Shown in pieces: positions 1 through 9,819 of a stretch of DNA of 64,000 nt. The notes under the pieces are model-generated. The model ran no database searches. It saw only the letters and a program-made list of their open reading frames with translations, and was not told the origin of the DNA. Each line of letters starts with the position of its first letter. The stretch's first letter is position 1. The translations under genes and the position numbers were made by a program. The DNA is from Lysobacter spongiicola DSM 21749 (GTDB taxonomy: Bacteria; Pseudomonadota; Gammaproteobacteria; Xanthomonadales; Xanthomonadaceae): NCBI RefSeq assembly GCF_900167055.1, contig NZ_FUXP01000003.1, positions 124,001 through 188,000 of the forward strand, in the 5' to 3' direction.

Positions 1-44
1 TCGGCCTCGGCCGCGGAATTCTTGAGCAGGCGCCGGGTCCGCAC
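1..44 (-). CDS. mrdA: MrdA (penicillin-binding protein 2), N-terminal fragment
   Basis: Only the first 14 codons lie in the window; the gene runs off the left edge. A GTG start at 44 follows the mreD stop after one base and reads MRTRRLLKNSAAEA, the basic cytoplasmic N-terminus usual for PBP2 just before its membrane anchor. PBP2 is the elongasome transpeptidase that works with RodA and MreBCD. Position directly after mreD in a mreBCD operon is the main support, since the fragment is too short for a domain call. Confidence 0.7.
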   Translation of the reverse strand, partial: MRTRRLLKNSAAEA

Positions 45-45
45 G

Positions 46-531
46 TCAGGACTTCCGCCAGTGTCCCAGGCGCAGGGTATCCAGCAGCAGGAATACCGGG
101 GCCCACAGCAGCATGCCGGCCAGCGGTGCCGCCCAGAACATCGAAGGCAGCGTCGGCATGCCGAGCGTGGTGTGGATGGCCGCGGTGACGATGCGGTCGT
201 TCAGCAGCAGCGCGCCGATGGCCAGCGACTGCTGCGGCATCGGGAAGAACCGCAACCGCGCGCGGAAGCGTTCGAGGATGAAGGCCATGACCACCAGCCG
301 CATCGCCTGCTCGCCCAGCAGGCCGCCGAACGAGAGGTCTGCGACGAGGCCGACGACGAAGGCGAAGCCCAGCCCGACCCGTTCCGGTGCCTCGATCACC
401 CAGTAGGCCAGCACCAGAGCGAGCCAGTAAGGCCGCAGGGGCTGCCACGACGGCGGCAGGGGCAGCAAGCCAAGCACCAGCGCGACGATCACGCTGGCGG
501 GGATCAACCAGCCGGGACGCATGCGGCTCAT
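46..531 (-). CDS. mreD: Rod shape-determining membrane protein MreD
   Basis: A 161-residue, very hydrophobic inner-membrane protein with about five predicted membrane helices, matching the MreD family in length. It belongs to the elongasome that links cytoplasmic MreB filaments to periplasmic peptidoglycan synthases. The ATG overlaps the mreC stop by four bases (ATGA), and mrdA begins one base after its own stop, so it is translationally coupled on both sides. MreD is poorly conserved in sequence; the call rests on topology, size and position. Confidence 0.93.
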   Translation of the reverse strand: MSRMRPGWLIPASVIVALVLGLLPLPPSWQPLRPYWLALVLAYWVIEAPERVGLGFAFVVGLVADLSFGGLLGEQAMRLVVMAFILERFRARLRFFPMPQQSLAIGALLLNDRIVTAAIHTTLGMPTLPSMFWAAPLAGMLLWAPVFLLLDTLRLGHWRKS

Positions 532-1496
532 GGCGCGCCTCCGTCTTCGACGGTCGCGCCGGCGTCCGGGGCTTCCGCCTGTCCGGCATCGGCGGGCCCG
601 TCGGCGCCATCGCCGGTGCCGGCATCGGGTGCCGCATCCAGCTCGGGCGGCGGCGCAGGCACGGTCCGCAGCAGCAGGACGTCGCGACCGCGGTCCAGCT
701 GCGCCGCCGGACGGACCTCGCCGACCAGGAAGGCGCCGCTGTCGTCCGGCGCGATCGCCAGGATCTCGCCCACCGGGAAGCCGGCCGGGAATCGCCCGCC
801 CAGCCCGGAAGTCACCAGCCGGTCGCCCACCTGCACATCGGCCGAGAGCGGGATTCCCGGCAGCCGCAGCGCATTGGTACGTCCGTCGCCGTGGGCCACC
901 AGCCGCACGCCGCTGCGCGCCACCGCCACCGGCACCGCATGCGACGGGTCGGTCAGCACCAGCACCACGGCATGCACCGGGCGCACCTCGATCACCTGCC
1001 CGACCAGCCCGCCGGCGTCGATGACGCTCTGTCCCATCCGCACCCCACCAGTGCTGCCCGAGTCCAGCACCAGTCGCTGTCGGGTGGGGTCCAGGTCCAC
1101 GTCCAGGATCGGCGCCAGCTGCACGTCGAGGTTGCCGCGCTCGGCCGCGCCCAGCAGGCCACGCAGGCGGGCATTGTCAGCGGCAAGGGTCTGCAGGCGG
1201 GCGATCCGGGCGCTGCTGACCAGCAGGTCATTGCGCAGCCGGTTGTTCTCCGCAGTCAGTTGCGACAGCGTGCCGGCATCGTCATACAGCCGCTGGGCCA
1301 TGCGGCCGGGCCAGCCGGCGACCATCCACAAAGGCTGGACCAGCAGCCCCGCCTGGCTGCGCGCCTGGCTCAGCCAGCCGCCCCGGTGGTCGAGCACGAT
1401 CAGCACCAGCGCGAGCGCGAGGTAGGCCAGCAACCGCAGGGTCCCGGCGACATCGCCGCCGCGGCTGGGCGTGGTGGGACCGGAGTAGGAGGGCAC
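528..1496 (-). CDS. mreC: Rod shape-determining protein MreC
   Basis: A 322-residue bitopic protein of the elongasome. It has a short cytoplasmic N-terminus, one membrane helix near residues 20-38, a coiled-coil segment with LTAENNRLRNDLL around 78-115, then the periplasmic MreC beta-barrel domain (VGDRLVTSGLGGRFPAGFPVGE). The last 40 residues are a Pro/Ala/Asp-rich tail of low complexity, common in this family. The start is GTG with only a weak ribosome-binding site, 35 bases after the mreB stop, and no better upstream start is visible. MreC recruits PBP2 and contacts MreB and MreD. Confidence 0.95.
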   Translation of the reverse strand: MPSYSGPTTPSRGGDVAGTLRLLAYLALALVLIVLDHRGGWLSQARSQAGLLVQPLWMVAGWPGRMAQRLYDDAGTLSQLTAENNRLRNDLLVSSARIARLQTLAADNARLRGLLGAAERGNLDVQLAPILDVDLDPTRQRLVLDSGSTGGVRMGQSVIDAGGLVGQVIEVRPVHAVVLVLTDPSHAVPVAVARSGVRLVAHGDGRTNALRLPGIPLSADVQVGDRLVTSGLGGRFPAGFPVGEILAIAPDDSGAFLVGEVRPAAQLDRGRDVLLLRTVPAPPPELDAAPDAGTGDGADGPADAGQAEAPDAGATVEDGGAP

Positions 1497-1531
1497 GGGA
1501 CTGGCAGGTCGGCTTGTTTCCGGTGTTCAGC

Positions 1532-2617
<1,086 letters not shown>

Positions 2618-2619
2618 CT

Positions 2620-2648
2620 AGCCTAGCAACCACCCCCCTACCCGGCAA
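2620..2648 (-). promoter_or_regulatory. Candidate sigma-70 promoter for mreBCD
   Basis: On the minus strand TTGCCG (2643-2648) is separated by exactly 17 bases from TAGGCT (2620-2625). The -35 matches consensus in four of six positions and the -10 keeps TA...T. Predicted transcription would begin about 35 bases before the mreB ATG. Seen by eye only. Confidence 0.45.
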
Positions 2649-2761
2649 GGCGCAATAACGCAAATTCCCGCACCCGGGGTGGCGCCCCGGCATCATCGCG
2701 TGCCGGCTGCGACGACGGTCACGGCCCGGGGGCGTAAACGGGCCTGATCCGGTCCCGGTGC

Positions 2762-2790
2762 TGGCCCGGGGAGGGGGCAGCGGCTAATCT
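2762..2790 (+). promoter_or_regulatory. Weak promoter candidate for the PfkB kinase
   Basis: TGGCCC (2762-2767), a 17-base spacer and TAATCT (2785-2790) on the plus strand. The -10 is fair and the -35 poor; the site lies about 95 bases before the kinase ATG. It is the only TA-containing hexamer pair with sensible spacing in this GC-rich stretch. Confidence 0.3.
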
Positions 2791-2883
2791 AGCGACGCCT
2801 GCGCGCCGCCCGGCGCCACCCTTCTCCAGAAATCCGACCTGTCCGGCCTGCTCGGCCGGCCCTCCCCGGGAGTGTGATTACCG

Positions 2884-3816
2884 ATGTCTGCCCTGATCTG
2901 CGGCTCGCTGGCCTACGACTCCATCATGGTGTTCCAGGACCAGTTCAAGAACCACATCCTGCCGGACAAGGTGCACATCCTGAACGTCTCGTTCCTGGTG
3001 CCGCAGATGCGCCGCGAGTTCGGCGGCTGCGCTGGCAACATCGCCTACAACCTCAAGCTGCTCGGCGCCGATCCGATCCCGATGGCGACGGTCGGACAGG
3101 ATTTCGGCCCCTATCGCGAGTGGTTCACCGAGCGCGGCATCCGCCTCGACCAGGTGCGCGAACTGCCGGAGCTGTTCACCGCCCAGGCGTTCATCACCAC
3201 CGACCTGGACAACAACCAGATCATCGCCTTCCATCCCGGCGCCATGATGGAAAGCCACAAGAACCACGTGCGCGATGTCGAAGGCGTGAGCTTCGGCATC
3301 GTCGCGCCGGACGGACGCGAGGCGATGCTGCAGAACGCCACCGAGTTCGCCGAAGCCGGCATCCCCTTCATCTTCGATCCCGGGCAGGCGATGCCTTTGT
3401 TCAGCGGCGAGGAGTTCCGGCACTTCATCGAGCAGGCCGACTACGTCGTCGTCAACGACTACGAATCCAACCTGCTGCAGGAGCGGACCGGCTGGGACGA
3501 AGCCGGGATCGCATCGAGGGTCAAGGCCTACATCACCACCCGCGGCCCGCGTGGCTCGGAGATCCACACCGGCGGGGAGACGCTGCACATCCCGCCGGCC
3601 CGCGAGCGCGCGGTGGTCGACCCGACCGGTTGCGGCGATGCCTACCGCGCCGGGCTGATCTTCGGCCTGATGCGCGGCGACGACCTGGCCACCAGTGGCC
3701 GCATGGCTTCGCTGATGGGGGCGTTGAAGGTGGAGCACCCCGGGACGCAGAACCAGCGCTTCGACTTCGCCGAGTTCGCCGCGCAGTACAAGGACCAGTT
3801 CGGCCACGCGATCTAA
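2884..3816 (+). CDS. PfkB-family carbohydrate/nucleoside kinase (adenosine kinase-like)
   Basis: 310 residues of the ribokinase (PfkB) fold. The N-terminal glycine pair is seen in REFGGCAGNIAYN (near residue 45), and the C-terminal PfkB signature in VDPTGCGDAYRAGL (near 244), whose Asp is the catalytic base. It resembles the CbhK/adenosine-kinase branch typified by Mycobacterium tuberculosis Rv2202c more than ribokinase or fructokinase, judging by the N-terminal half (LVPQMRREFGG, FHPGAMMES). The likely reaction is ATP-dependent phosphorylation of adenosine or a sugar; the substrate cannot be fixed from sequence. GGGAG at 2868-2872 supports the ATG at 2884. It stands alone and is followed by a REP cluster. 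Confidence 0.85.
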   Translation: MSALICGSLAYDSIMVFQDQFKNHILPDKVHILNVSFLVPQMRREFGGCAGNIAYNLKLLGADPIPMATVGQDFGPYREWFTERGIRLDQVRELPELFTAQAFITTDLDNNQIIAFHPGAMMESHKNHVRDVEGVSFGIVAPDGREAMLQNATEFAEAGIPFIFDPGQAMPLFSGEEFRHFIEQADYVVVNDYESNLLQERTGWDEAGIASRVKAYITTRGPRGSEIHTGGETLHIPPARERAVVDPTGCGDAYRAGLIFGLMRGDDLATSGRMASLMGALKVEHPGTQNQRFDFAEFAAQYKDQFGHAI

Positions 3817-3838
3817 GTGGCCTGCGGAAGCGTGCTTT

Positions 3839-4028
3839 TGTAGGAGCGGCTTCAGCCGCGATCGCAAAATCGTTGCTCGTCCGATCCGGGGTCGCGACTC
3901 ACGTCGCCCCTACAGGGAGCCGGCGAGCGTTCGCCGTGCGGATTTCGGGTCGCGGCTGAAGCCGCTCCTACAGGGCGGGACAAACCTTTGCCGACCGGAT
4001 ACGGGTCGCGGCTGAAGCCGCTCCTACA
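3839..4028. repeat. REP cluster with four half-sites
   Basis: One forward half-site (TGTAGGAGCGGCTTCAGCCG from 3839) is followed by three reverse half-sites ending near 3914, 3972 and 4027. The half-site ending at 3914 is different (GTCGCGACTCACGTCGCCCC) and resembles the second REP type found at 60869. The last two are direct repeats about 55 bases apart. The cluster fills the gap between two convergent genes and can fold into large hairpins. It looks like a tandem array of palindromic units, not a single pair. Confidence 0.9.
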
Positions 4029-4043
4029 GGGAGTCGCGGCCGC

Positions 4044-4775
4044 TCAGTTCCAGTCAGGCATGCGTTCCGGATCCAGGCCGCCGACTTCGAAGACGGCGGT
4101 GCGGGTGCCGCCGGCCTTGACCGGGAACTCGACCGACAGCGTCTTCTCCGCCTCGCTGGCCAGCTTCCACAGCGCGGCCTCGTCCTCGATGAACATGGCG
4201 ATGGCTTCGTCGGTGTCGGGGCGGCTGGCCGCCATGCGCGTGGCTTCGCCATCGTCGACGGTCACGCTGACCCGGCAGCCGCCGTAGCAGTCGAAGTCGC
4301 CCTTCTCCAGCACCAGGTAGCTGCTGTCGCCCCACTCGGGGTGGGCACGGAAGATCAGCCTGACCGGTCGCGGCGTGGTGCCATCGGTCTCCAGGTTCTC
4401 CCTGGCGTAGATGGCCGCCGACAGTTGCTCCTGCTCGCCCACCGGTTCGCTCTGGTACGCCCACAGCGCCGACAGGCGGTCCTGCTCGCGGCCGGCCACG
4501 ACCTTGGCCGCGGCCTCTTCGTGTTGCGCACGAATGCGTTCGGCCGCCTCCGAGTCCGGATACTCGGCGAGCAGCACGTCGCCATGCGCCTTGGCCAGCT
4601 GCCAGTTTCCCGCCTCCACCTGTGCATCGAACTGCGCCGCCATCGCCTGCGCGGCCTCTTCGTCCGCGGCGGCCTGTGCAGCGCGCGCGGCCTCCGGGTC
4701 CGGTGCCGGTTGGCAGGCGGCGAGTGCAAGGCTCGAAGCGAGCAACAGGATCGTCGGTAGGCGCATGGCTGCCAT
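4044..4775 (-). CDS. Predicted lipoprotein of unknown function
   Basis: About 243 residues. The N-terminus is a lipoprotein signal (MRLPTILLLASSLALAAC) with lipobox L-A-A-C, so the mature protein should be membrane-anchored. An Ala/Glu-rich helical segment follows, then a C-terminal beta-rich part with a CYGGC pair. I do not recognise a named domain. The ATG at 4775 overlaps the aminopeptidase stop (TGATG) and has AGGAGG four bases upstream; the in-frame ATG at 4766 gives a more typical signal peptide and is a serious alternative. It is probably co-transcribed with the aminopeptidase. Confidence 0.8.
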   Translation of the reverse strand: MAAMRLPTILLLASSLALAACQPAPDPEAARAAQAAADEEAAQAMAAQFDAQVEAGNWQLAKAHGDVLLAEYPDSEAAERIRAQHEEAAAKVVAGREQDRLSALWAYQSEPVGEQEQLSAAIYARENLETDGTTPRPVRLIFRAHPEWGDSSYLVLEKGDFDCYGGCRVSVTVDDGEATRMAASRPDTDEAIAMFIEDEAALWKLASEAEKTLSVEFPVKAGGTRTAVFEVGGLDPERMPDWN

Positions 4776-6718
4776 CACTCCTCCTGTTCGCCCGTCTTTG
4801 CGTCTTCGATCACCGACTCCACCGAACCGGTGGTGATCGGGTGGTAGCCGGGGCGCGCGGCTTCGAGCGTGCGCTCGGCCAGTGCCAGCCCTTCCGGCGT
4901 CTGCACCAGCGCCTCGTAGGTCGGCATGATCAGCTTGCGGCGACCGATGTCGGTGAGGAACGCGGCGACGGCATCGTTCGCCTTGGTATAGCCGCTGCGC
5001 ACCGCCAGCGGATACCAGCGCTGCGCGATCTCGCCGTTCGGGGTACCGGTGAAACCATAGGCCGCATCGAGCGCCTCGATCTGCGCGATCTCCAGCGTCT
5101 CCGGCATGCCTTCCAGGAAGTGCACCCACTCCTGGGTGCTCCACCCGTCCGTCGCCGCCGTTGCCGGCAGCTCTCCGCCATCCAGCCACGCCTGCCGGGC
5201 CTCGTCGACCGCATCGAAGCGTGGCGACACCGTCTCCGGTGCCGAGTCCGGGATGCCCGGCTCGTAGATCCACTCCTCCAGCTCGGCTTCCGTCACCTTG
5301 CCCGGGTGGCGGGCCAAAAGGTGCTCGTTGGCGTATTCGATGAAGGTGGTGGTCGGGATGGTCTTGAAGGCGAACTCGTCGAAGTAGCCCCGCAGGAAGG
5401 CATCGAAATCCTCGCGGCCGAAGCGCTGCTCCAGGAACATCAGGAACCATGCGCCCTTGTCGTAGGCGACGCCGGTGAGTGTCGAGTCGACGGTGACCTC
5501 CACCTCCGGCCGGATCGCCAGTTGCTGCGCTTGCGGTTCCATGTCGTCGATACCCTCGCGCAGTGCGTTCTGGGCGATCGCCGCTTCCATGTCCGCGTGC
5601 TCCTTGCCGTACAGCTCCTCGACGATGCGGTTCTCGACGTAGCTGGTGATGCCTTCGTTGAGCCACTGGTCCTTCGGCGTGGCGAAGGTGACAAGGTTGC
5701 CCGACCAGCTGTGGGCCAGCTCATGCGCGATCAGCGAAACCAGCGACTTGTCGCCGACGATGACGGTGGGGGTGATGAAGCTCAGGCGCGGGTTCTCCAT
5801 GCCGCCATAGGGGAACGACGGCGGCAGGATCAGCAGGTCGTAGCGCTCCCAGCGGTAGGGGCCGTACAGCTCCTCGGTGACCTCGATCATGCGCTCGGTG
5901 TCGGCGAATTCCTCGGTTGCCTCGTCCACCATGCCCGGCTCGGCCCAGACGCCGGCGCGCTCGGAGATCGGCTTGAACACCAGGTCGCCGGCGGCGATGG
6001 CGAGCAGGTACGAGGGAATCGGCTGCGGCATCTCGAAGCGGTAGTCGCCGTCACGCTCCGCCTGCGGATCATTGTCGGCGCCCATCAGCACCATCACGTC
6101 TTCCGGGCTGGTGACGTGGGCGGTGAAGGTGAAGCGGATCTGCGGCGTGTCCTGCAGCGGCACCCAGGAGCGCGCGTGGATCTGCTGCGACTGGCTGAAC
6201 ATGAAGGGCTGCTCGCCACCCTGGGTCATCGCCGGGGTCAGCCACTGCAGGCCCGAGGCCTCGGGCGAGGTGGCATAGGTGACGCGGATGCGTTCGTTGC
6301 GCGTCGGCGATTCGATCACCAGCTTGCTGCCCAGGCGCTCGTGCGCTTCTTCGAGGTTGAACGCGAGGTCGGTCCACTTGCCGTCGGGGCGCTCGCCCAC
6401 GACCTTCTGGATGTCGAGGTCGCGCGTATCCAGCACCAGCTGGGTCGCGTCGTCATCCAGCCATTCGAGGCTGTAGGTCGCGCTACCGGTGATCTGGCGC
6501 TGCTCGAAGTCGAGCGCGAGGGCCAGCGCGAGGTCCGTGGTCCGGACCTTTTCAGGTTCGGCGTATGACAGCGCATCGTGCTGGCGCGGATCGGCCTGCA
6601 TGGTCGTGTCCTCGCCTTCGGCGCCGGGACGGGTGTCGGAAGGAGTCGCGGCATCGCGCGAGCAGCCGGCCAGAGCGGTGGCGGCGACGAAGCAGAGGGT
6701 CAGGATCGAGGAACGCAT
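4775..6718 (-). CDS. M1 family metallo-aminopeptidase (LTA4 hydrolase-like), lipoprotein
   Basis: 647 residues. It begins with a lipoprotein signal (LCFVAATALAGC), so it should act in the periplasm. The M1 core is complete: the exopeptidase motif GGMENPR (about residue 304), the zinc site HELAHSWSGN (about 330) and the third ligand in WLNEGITSYVE (about 350). The spacing and the sequence around HELAHSWSGNLVT put it in the leukotriene A4 hydrolase/cold-active aminopeptidase branch, which removes N-terminal residues from peptides. The C-terminal third is an ARM-like helical domain. A lipoprotein gene overlaps its 3' end. Confidence 0.93.
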   Translation of the reverse strand: MRSSILTLCFVAATALAGCSRDAATPSDTRPGAEGEDTTMQADPRQHDALSYAEPEKVRTTDLALALALDFEQRQITGSATYSLEWLDDDATQLVLDTRDLDIQKVVGERPDGKWTDLAFNLEEAHERLGSKLVIESPTRNERIRVTYATSPEASGLQWLTPAMTQGGEQPFMFSQSQQIHARSWVPLQDTPQIRFTFTAHVTSPEDVMVLMGADNDPQAERDGDYRFEMPQPIPSYLLAIAAGDLVFKPISERAGVWAEPGMVDEATEEFADTERMIEVTEELYGPYRWERYDLLILPPSFPYGGMENPRLSFITPTVIVGDKSLVSLIAHELAHSWSGNLVTFATPKDQWLNEGITSYVENRIVEELYGKEHADMEAAIAQNALREGIDDMEPQAQQLAIRPEVEVTVDSTLTGVAYDKGAWFLMFLEQRFGREDFDAFLRGYFDEFAFKTIPTTTFIEYANEHLLARHPGKVTEAELEEWIYEPGIPDSAPETVSPRFDAVDEARQAWLDGGELPATAATDGWSTQEWVHFLEGMPETLEIAQIEALDAAYGFTGTPNGEIAQRWYPLAVRSGYTKANDAVAAFLTDIGRRKLIMPTYEALVQTPEGLALAERTLEAARPGYHPITTGSVESVIEDAKTGEQEE

Positions 6719-6809
6719 GCAGGGCCCACGGTGACGGGTGAGCGCCCGAGTGTAGCGCCGTGCCGGCGGCTCGCGAAGTGCCGTCCCGGGCGGTCCGTCC
6801 CGCGGTCTG

Positions 6810-7571
6810 TCAGACCTTGTAGCCGGTGTGGATCGCGACGATGCCGCCCGACAGGTTGCGATAGGAGCAGCGGGCGAAGCCGGCTTCGGCCATCATCGCC
6901 TTCAGCTCATCCTGCGCCGGATGCTTGCGGATGCTCTCGGCCAGGTAGCGGTAGCTGTCGGCATCCCTGGCGAACAGCTGGCCCAGCCGCGGCAGCACCT
7001 TGAAGGAATGGAAGTCGTAGATCGGCCGGAACCATTCCGGCTTGACCTCCGAGAACTCCAGCACGCGGGCCTGCCCGCCCACCTTGAGCACCCGGTGCAT
7101 TTCCCGCAGCGCGGCATCCTTGTCGGTGACGTTGCGCAGGCCGAAGGCGATGGTCACCAGGTCGAAACTGCTATCCGGGAACGGCAGCTTCTCGGCGTTC
7201 ATCTGCACGTATTCGAAGCCGGCGACGCGACCCCGGTCGGTCATGCGATCGCGGCCGACCTTCAGCATCGAACCGTTGATGTCGCCCAGCACGATCGAGC
7301 CCGAATCGCCGACCCGGTCCTTCAGCAGCAGTGCGATGTCGCCGGTGCCACCGGCGAGGTCGAGCACGCGGTCGCCATGCCTCACTTGGGAGGTGGCGAC
7401 GAAGTAGCGCTTCCAGACCCGGTGGATGCCCATCGACATCAGGTCGTTCATCAGGTCGTAATTGCCAGCCACCGACGAGAACACCTCGCCGACGAGCTTC
7501 TGCTTCTCGCTGCGCGGCACGTCGCGGAAGCCGAAGTGGGTGGTGTCAGGGGTCTGGTCGGATTCGCTCAT
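6810..7571 (-). CDS. ubiE: Ubiquinone/menaquinone C-methyltransferase UbiE
   Basis: 253 residues, the family length. It transfers methyl from S-adenosylmethionine to the quinone ring in ubiquinone (and menaquinone) synthesis. The SAM site is [12 protein letters not shown] (about 69-80), and the two UbiE/COQ5 signatures are present: [17 protein letters not shown] (about 38-55) and [15 protein letters not shown] (about 150-165). It lies 24 bases downstream of the hslU stop on the same strand and may be read from the hslVU promoter as well as its own. Confidence 0.97.
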   Translation of the reverse strand: MSESDQTPDTTHFGFRDVPRSEKQKLVGEVFSSVAGNYDLMNDLMSMGIHRVWKRYFVATSQVRHGDRVLDLAGGTGDIALLLKDRVGDSGSIVLGDINGSMLKVGRDRMTDRGRVAGFEYVQMNAEKLPFPDSSFDLVTIAFGLRNVTDKDAALREMHRVLKVGGQARVLEFSEVKPEWFRPIYDFHSFKVLPRLGQLFARDADSYRYLAESIRKHPAQDELKAMMAEAGFARCSYRNLSGGIVAIHTGYKV

Positions 7572-7595
7572 GGCGGGATTATCGCACCGGGGCCG

Positions 7596-8996
7596 CTACA
7601 GGATGTAGCGGCTCAGGTCGGGATCCTTGACCAGCTCGCCCAGGTGCTCGTCGACGTAGGCCGCATCGATCTCGACCGACTGGCCACCACGGTCCGGTGC
7701 CTCGTAACTCAGGCGGTCCAGCAGGCGCTCGAGCACCGTGTGCAGGCGGCGGGCTCCGATGTTCTCCTGGCGATCGTTGACGGTGGCCGCGATCTCCGCG
7801 ATACGGTCGATGGCATCGTCCGTGAATCTCATGGTCACGCCCTCGGTGGCCAGCAGCTCCACGTACTGCGTGGTCAGCGCCGCCCTGGGCTCGGTCAGGA
7901 TGCGCACGAAGTCCTCCTTGGTCAGCGCGTCCAGCTCGACCCGGATCGGGAAACGGCCCTGCAGCTCCGGGATCAGGTCGCTCGGCTTGGCCAGGTGGAA
8001 GGCACCGGAGGCGATGAACAGAATGTGGTCGGTCTTGATCGAGCCGTACTTGGTGCTGACGGTCGAGCCTTCTACCAGCGGCAGCAGGTCGCGCTGCACG
8101 CCCTCGCGCGACACGTCGCCGCCGCCGACGTTCTCGCCGCGCTTGGCGACCTTGTCGATCTCGTCGATGAAGACGATGCCGTGCTGCTCGCAGGCTTCGA
8201 TCGCGGCCTCGCGCACCTCGTCCTCGTTGACCAGCCGCGCCGCTTCCTCTTCGATCAGCTGCGGACGCGCGGCCTTGATCGACAACGTCTTCTTGTGGGT
8301 CTTGTTGCCGGCGACCTGGGAGAACATCTGCCGCAACTGCTGGCCCATCTCCTCCATGCCCGGTGGCGCCATGATGTCGACGCCGACGTTGACCGCGGTT
8401 TCGATCTCGATCTCGCGATCGTCGAGCTCGCCCGCGCGCAACCGCCGACGCAGCTTGGTGCGGGTCTCCGATTCCTGCGCAGAAGGCTCGGCACCGATAT
8501 CCACGGTGGTGGTGTTGGGGTCGGACGCGCCGAAGCCGAAACCGGTCGGCTGCTGCTGGCGACGCGGCAGCAATGCGTCGAGGATGCGGTCCTCTGCGCG
8601 CTCCTCGGCCTGGTTGCGCACGCGCTGCTTGGCCTGCTCGCGGAACAGCTTCACCGACGTGTCAGCAAGGTCGCGGATGATCTGCTCGACGTCCTTGCCG
8701 ACGTAGCCGACCTCGGTGAAGCGCGTGGCCTCGACCTTGACGAACGGCGCATTGGCGAGCGTGGCCAGGCGGCGCGCGATCTCGGTCTTGCCGACGCCGG
8801 TCGGGCCGATCATCAGGATGTTCTTTGGCATCACCTCGTTGCGCAGCTCATCGTCCAGCTGCGAACGGCGCCAGCGGTTGCGCAGGGCGATGGCCACCGC
8901 GCGCTTGGCGTCCTGCTGGCCGACGATGTGGGTGTCGAGCGCCTGCACGATCTCGCGCGGCGTCATGGTGGCGTTGGAGTTCTCGGACTTGGGCAT
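7596..8996 (-). CDS. hslU: ATP-dependent protease ATPase subunit HslU
   Basis: 466 residues. It is the AAA+ unfoldase ring of the HslVU heat-shock protease. Walker A GPTGVGKT is at 64-71, the pore loop GYVGKDV near 91-97, and Walker B IVFIDEID near 275; the C-terminus DLSRYIL is the conserved tail that inserts between HslV subunits and switches on the peptidase. It follows hslV on the minus strand, but a REP pair of about 78 bases separates the two genes, which may lower hslU expression relative to hslV. Confidence 0.98.
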   Translation of the reverse strand: MPKSENSNATMTPREIVQALDTHIVGQQDAKRAVAIALRNRWRRSQLDDELRNEVMPKNILMIGPTGVGKTEIARRLATLANAPFVKVEATRFTEVGYVGKDVEQIIRDLADTSVKLFREQAKQRVRNQAEERAEDRILDALLPRRQQQPTGFGFGASDPNTTTVDIGAEPSAQESETRTKLRRRLRAGELDDREIEIETAVNVGVDIMAPPGMEEMGQQLRQMFSQVAGNKTHKKTLSIKAARPQLIEEEAARLVNEDEVREAAIEACEQHGIVFIDEIDKVAKRGENVGGGDVSREGVQRDLLPLVEGSTVSTKYGSIKTDHILFIASGAFHLAKPSDLIPELQGRFPIRVELDALTKEDFVRILTEPRAALTTQYVELLATEGVTMRFTDDAIDRIAEIAATVNDRQENIGARRLHTVLERLLDRLSYEAPDRGGQSVEIDAAYVDEHLGELVKDPDLSRYIL

Positions 8997-9013
8997 CGGG
9001 GGGAATTCTTCTT

Positions 9014-9091
9014 TGTAGGAGCGGCTTCAGCCGCGATCATGGAGCGGTTCCGCGCGACCAGATTCCGATCGCGGCTGAAGCCGCTCCTACA
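9014..9091. repeat. REP pair between hslV and hslU
   Basis: Forward half-site from 9014 and reverse half-site ending at 9091, with about 28 bases between them. The reverse half-site runs into hslV: its TAG is the hslV stop codon (9087-9089). The pair would form a stable hairpin within the hslV-hslU message. Confidence 0.93.
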
Positions 9092-9638
9092 GTTCTTCGA
9101 CCACGACGTTGCGGTTGGTGTAGATGCACACGTCGCCGGCAATGTTGATCGCCTCGGTCGCGATGGTCTTCGCGTCGAGTTCGGTATGGGCCACGAGTGC
9201 GCGGGCGGCGGACAATGCATACATGCCACCGGAACCGATCGCGATGATCCCGTCCTCGGGTTCGATGACGTCGCCGGTGCCGCTGATGATCAGCGAAGTC
9301 TCCTTGTCGGCGACCGCCAGCAGTGCCTCGAGCTTTCCGAAGCGGCGCTCGGTGCGCCAGTCCTTGGCCATCTCCACCGCGGCGCGGATCAACTGGCCGT
9401 GCTTGCCCAGCTTGGCTTCGAACAGCTCGAACAGGGTGAAGGCGTCGGCCGCGGCGCCGGCGAACCCGGCGATCACCTGCTCATCGCGGCCGAGCCGGCG
9501 GATCTTGCGCGCGTTGCCCTTCATCACCGTGTTGCCGAGCGTCACCTGGCCGTCGCCGGCGACGGCCACCCGACCGTTGCGGCGCACCGAGACGATGGTG
9601 GTGGCATGGAAGGTGTTGGGGTTCTGGCTGGGGTCCAT
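9087..9638 (-). CDS. hslV: ATP-dependent protease peptidase subunit HslV
   Basis: About 183 residues from the ATG at 9638, which has GGAGG five bases upstream; a longer reading frame to 9704 has no such support. HslV is the threonine peptidase of HslVU. The catalytic core starts at [10 protein letters not shown], but here twelve residues ([12 protein letters not shown]) precede the first Thr, so the active Thr must be freed by removal of a short prosegment and not just the initiator Met. The downstream GSGG motif (AIGSGGMYA) is intact. The stop codon TAG lies inside the following REP element. Confidence 0.97.
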   Translation of the reverse strand: MDPSQNPNTFHATTIVSVRRNGRVAVAGDGQVTLGNTVMKGNARKIRRLGRDEQVIAGFAGAAADAFTLFELFEAKLGKHGQLIRAAVEMAKDWRTERRFGKLEALLAVADKETSLIISGTGDVIEPEDGIIAIGSGGMYALSAARALVAHTELDAKTIATEAINIAGDVCIYTNRNVVVEEL

Positions 9639-9664
9639 GGAGGCCTCCGGGGGTCGAACCCCAT

Positions 9665-9693
9665 GGATGGGGATGGCCGGCGGTGCGCGCAAG
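9665..9693 (-). promoter_or_regulatory. Candidate sigma-32 heat-shock promoter for hslVU
   Basis: On the minus strand CTTGCGC (9687-9693), a 14-base spacer and CCCCATCC (9665-9672). The sigma-32 consensus is CTTGAAA, 11-16 bases, CCCCATnT, so the CTTG core and CCCCAT core are both present. Transcription would start about 20 bases before the hslV ATG. hslVU is a classical heat-shock operon, and rpoH lies elsewhere in this window. Confidence 0.5.
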
Positions 9694-9711
9694 GGCGCGA
9701 CCACCGCACCC

Positions 9712-9790
9712 TGTAGGAGCGGCTTCAGCCGCGATCGGATGATGGATCGCGCGCGCCGGTTCCACGATCGCGGCTGAAGCCGCTCCTACA
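9712..9790. repeat. REP pair between xerC and hslV
   Basis: Complete inverted pair of the TGTAGGAGCGGCTTCAGCCG type; the two half-sites are about 29 bases apart. It lies 29 bases after the xerC stop and just upstream of the predicted hslV promoter. Confidence 0.93.
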
Positions 9791-9819
9791 AGGGGAACAC
9801 CCCGGAACCGGTAGGCCGA

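Noticed and set aside
3839-4028. Possible CRISPR array
   Set aside because: The repeats are palindromic, few, in opposite orientations and unevenly spaced; they match REP half-sites found at many other places in the window.
6828-9716. A very long plus-strand reading frame of over 900 codons opposite ubiE, hslU and hslV
   Set aside because: It is antisense to three firmly identified genes, has an Arg/Gln/His-rich composition typical of frame shadows in high-GC DNA, and has no recognisable domain.
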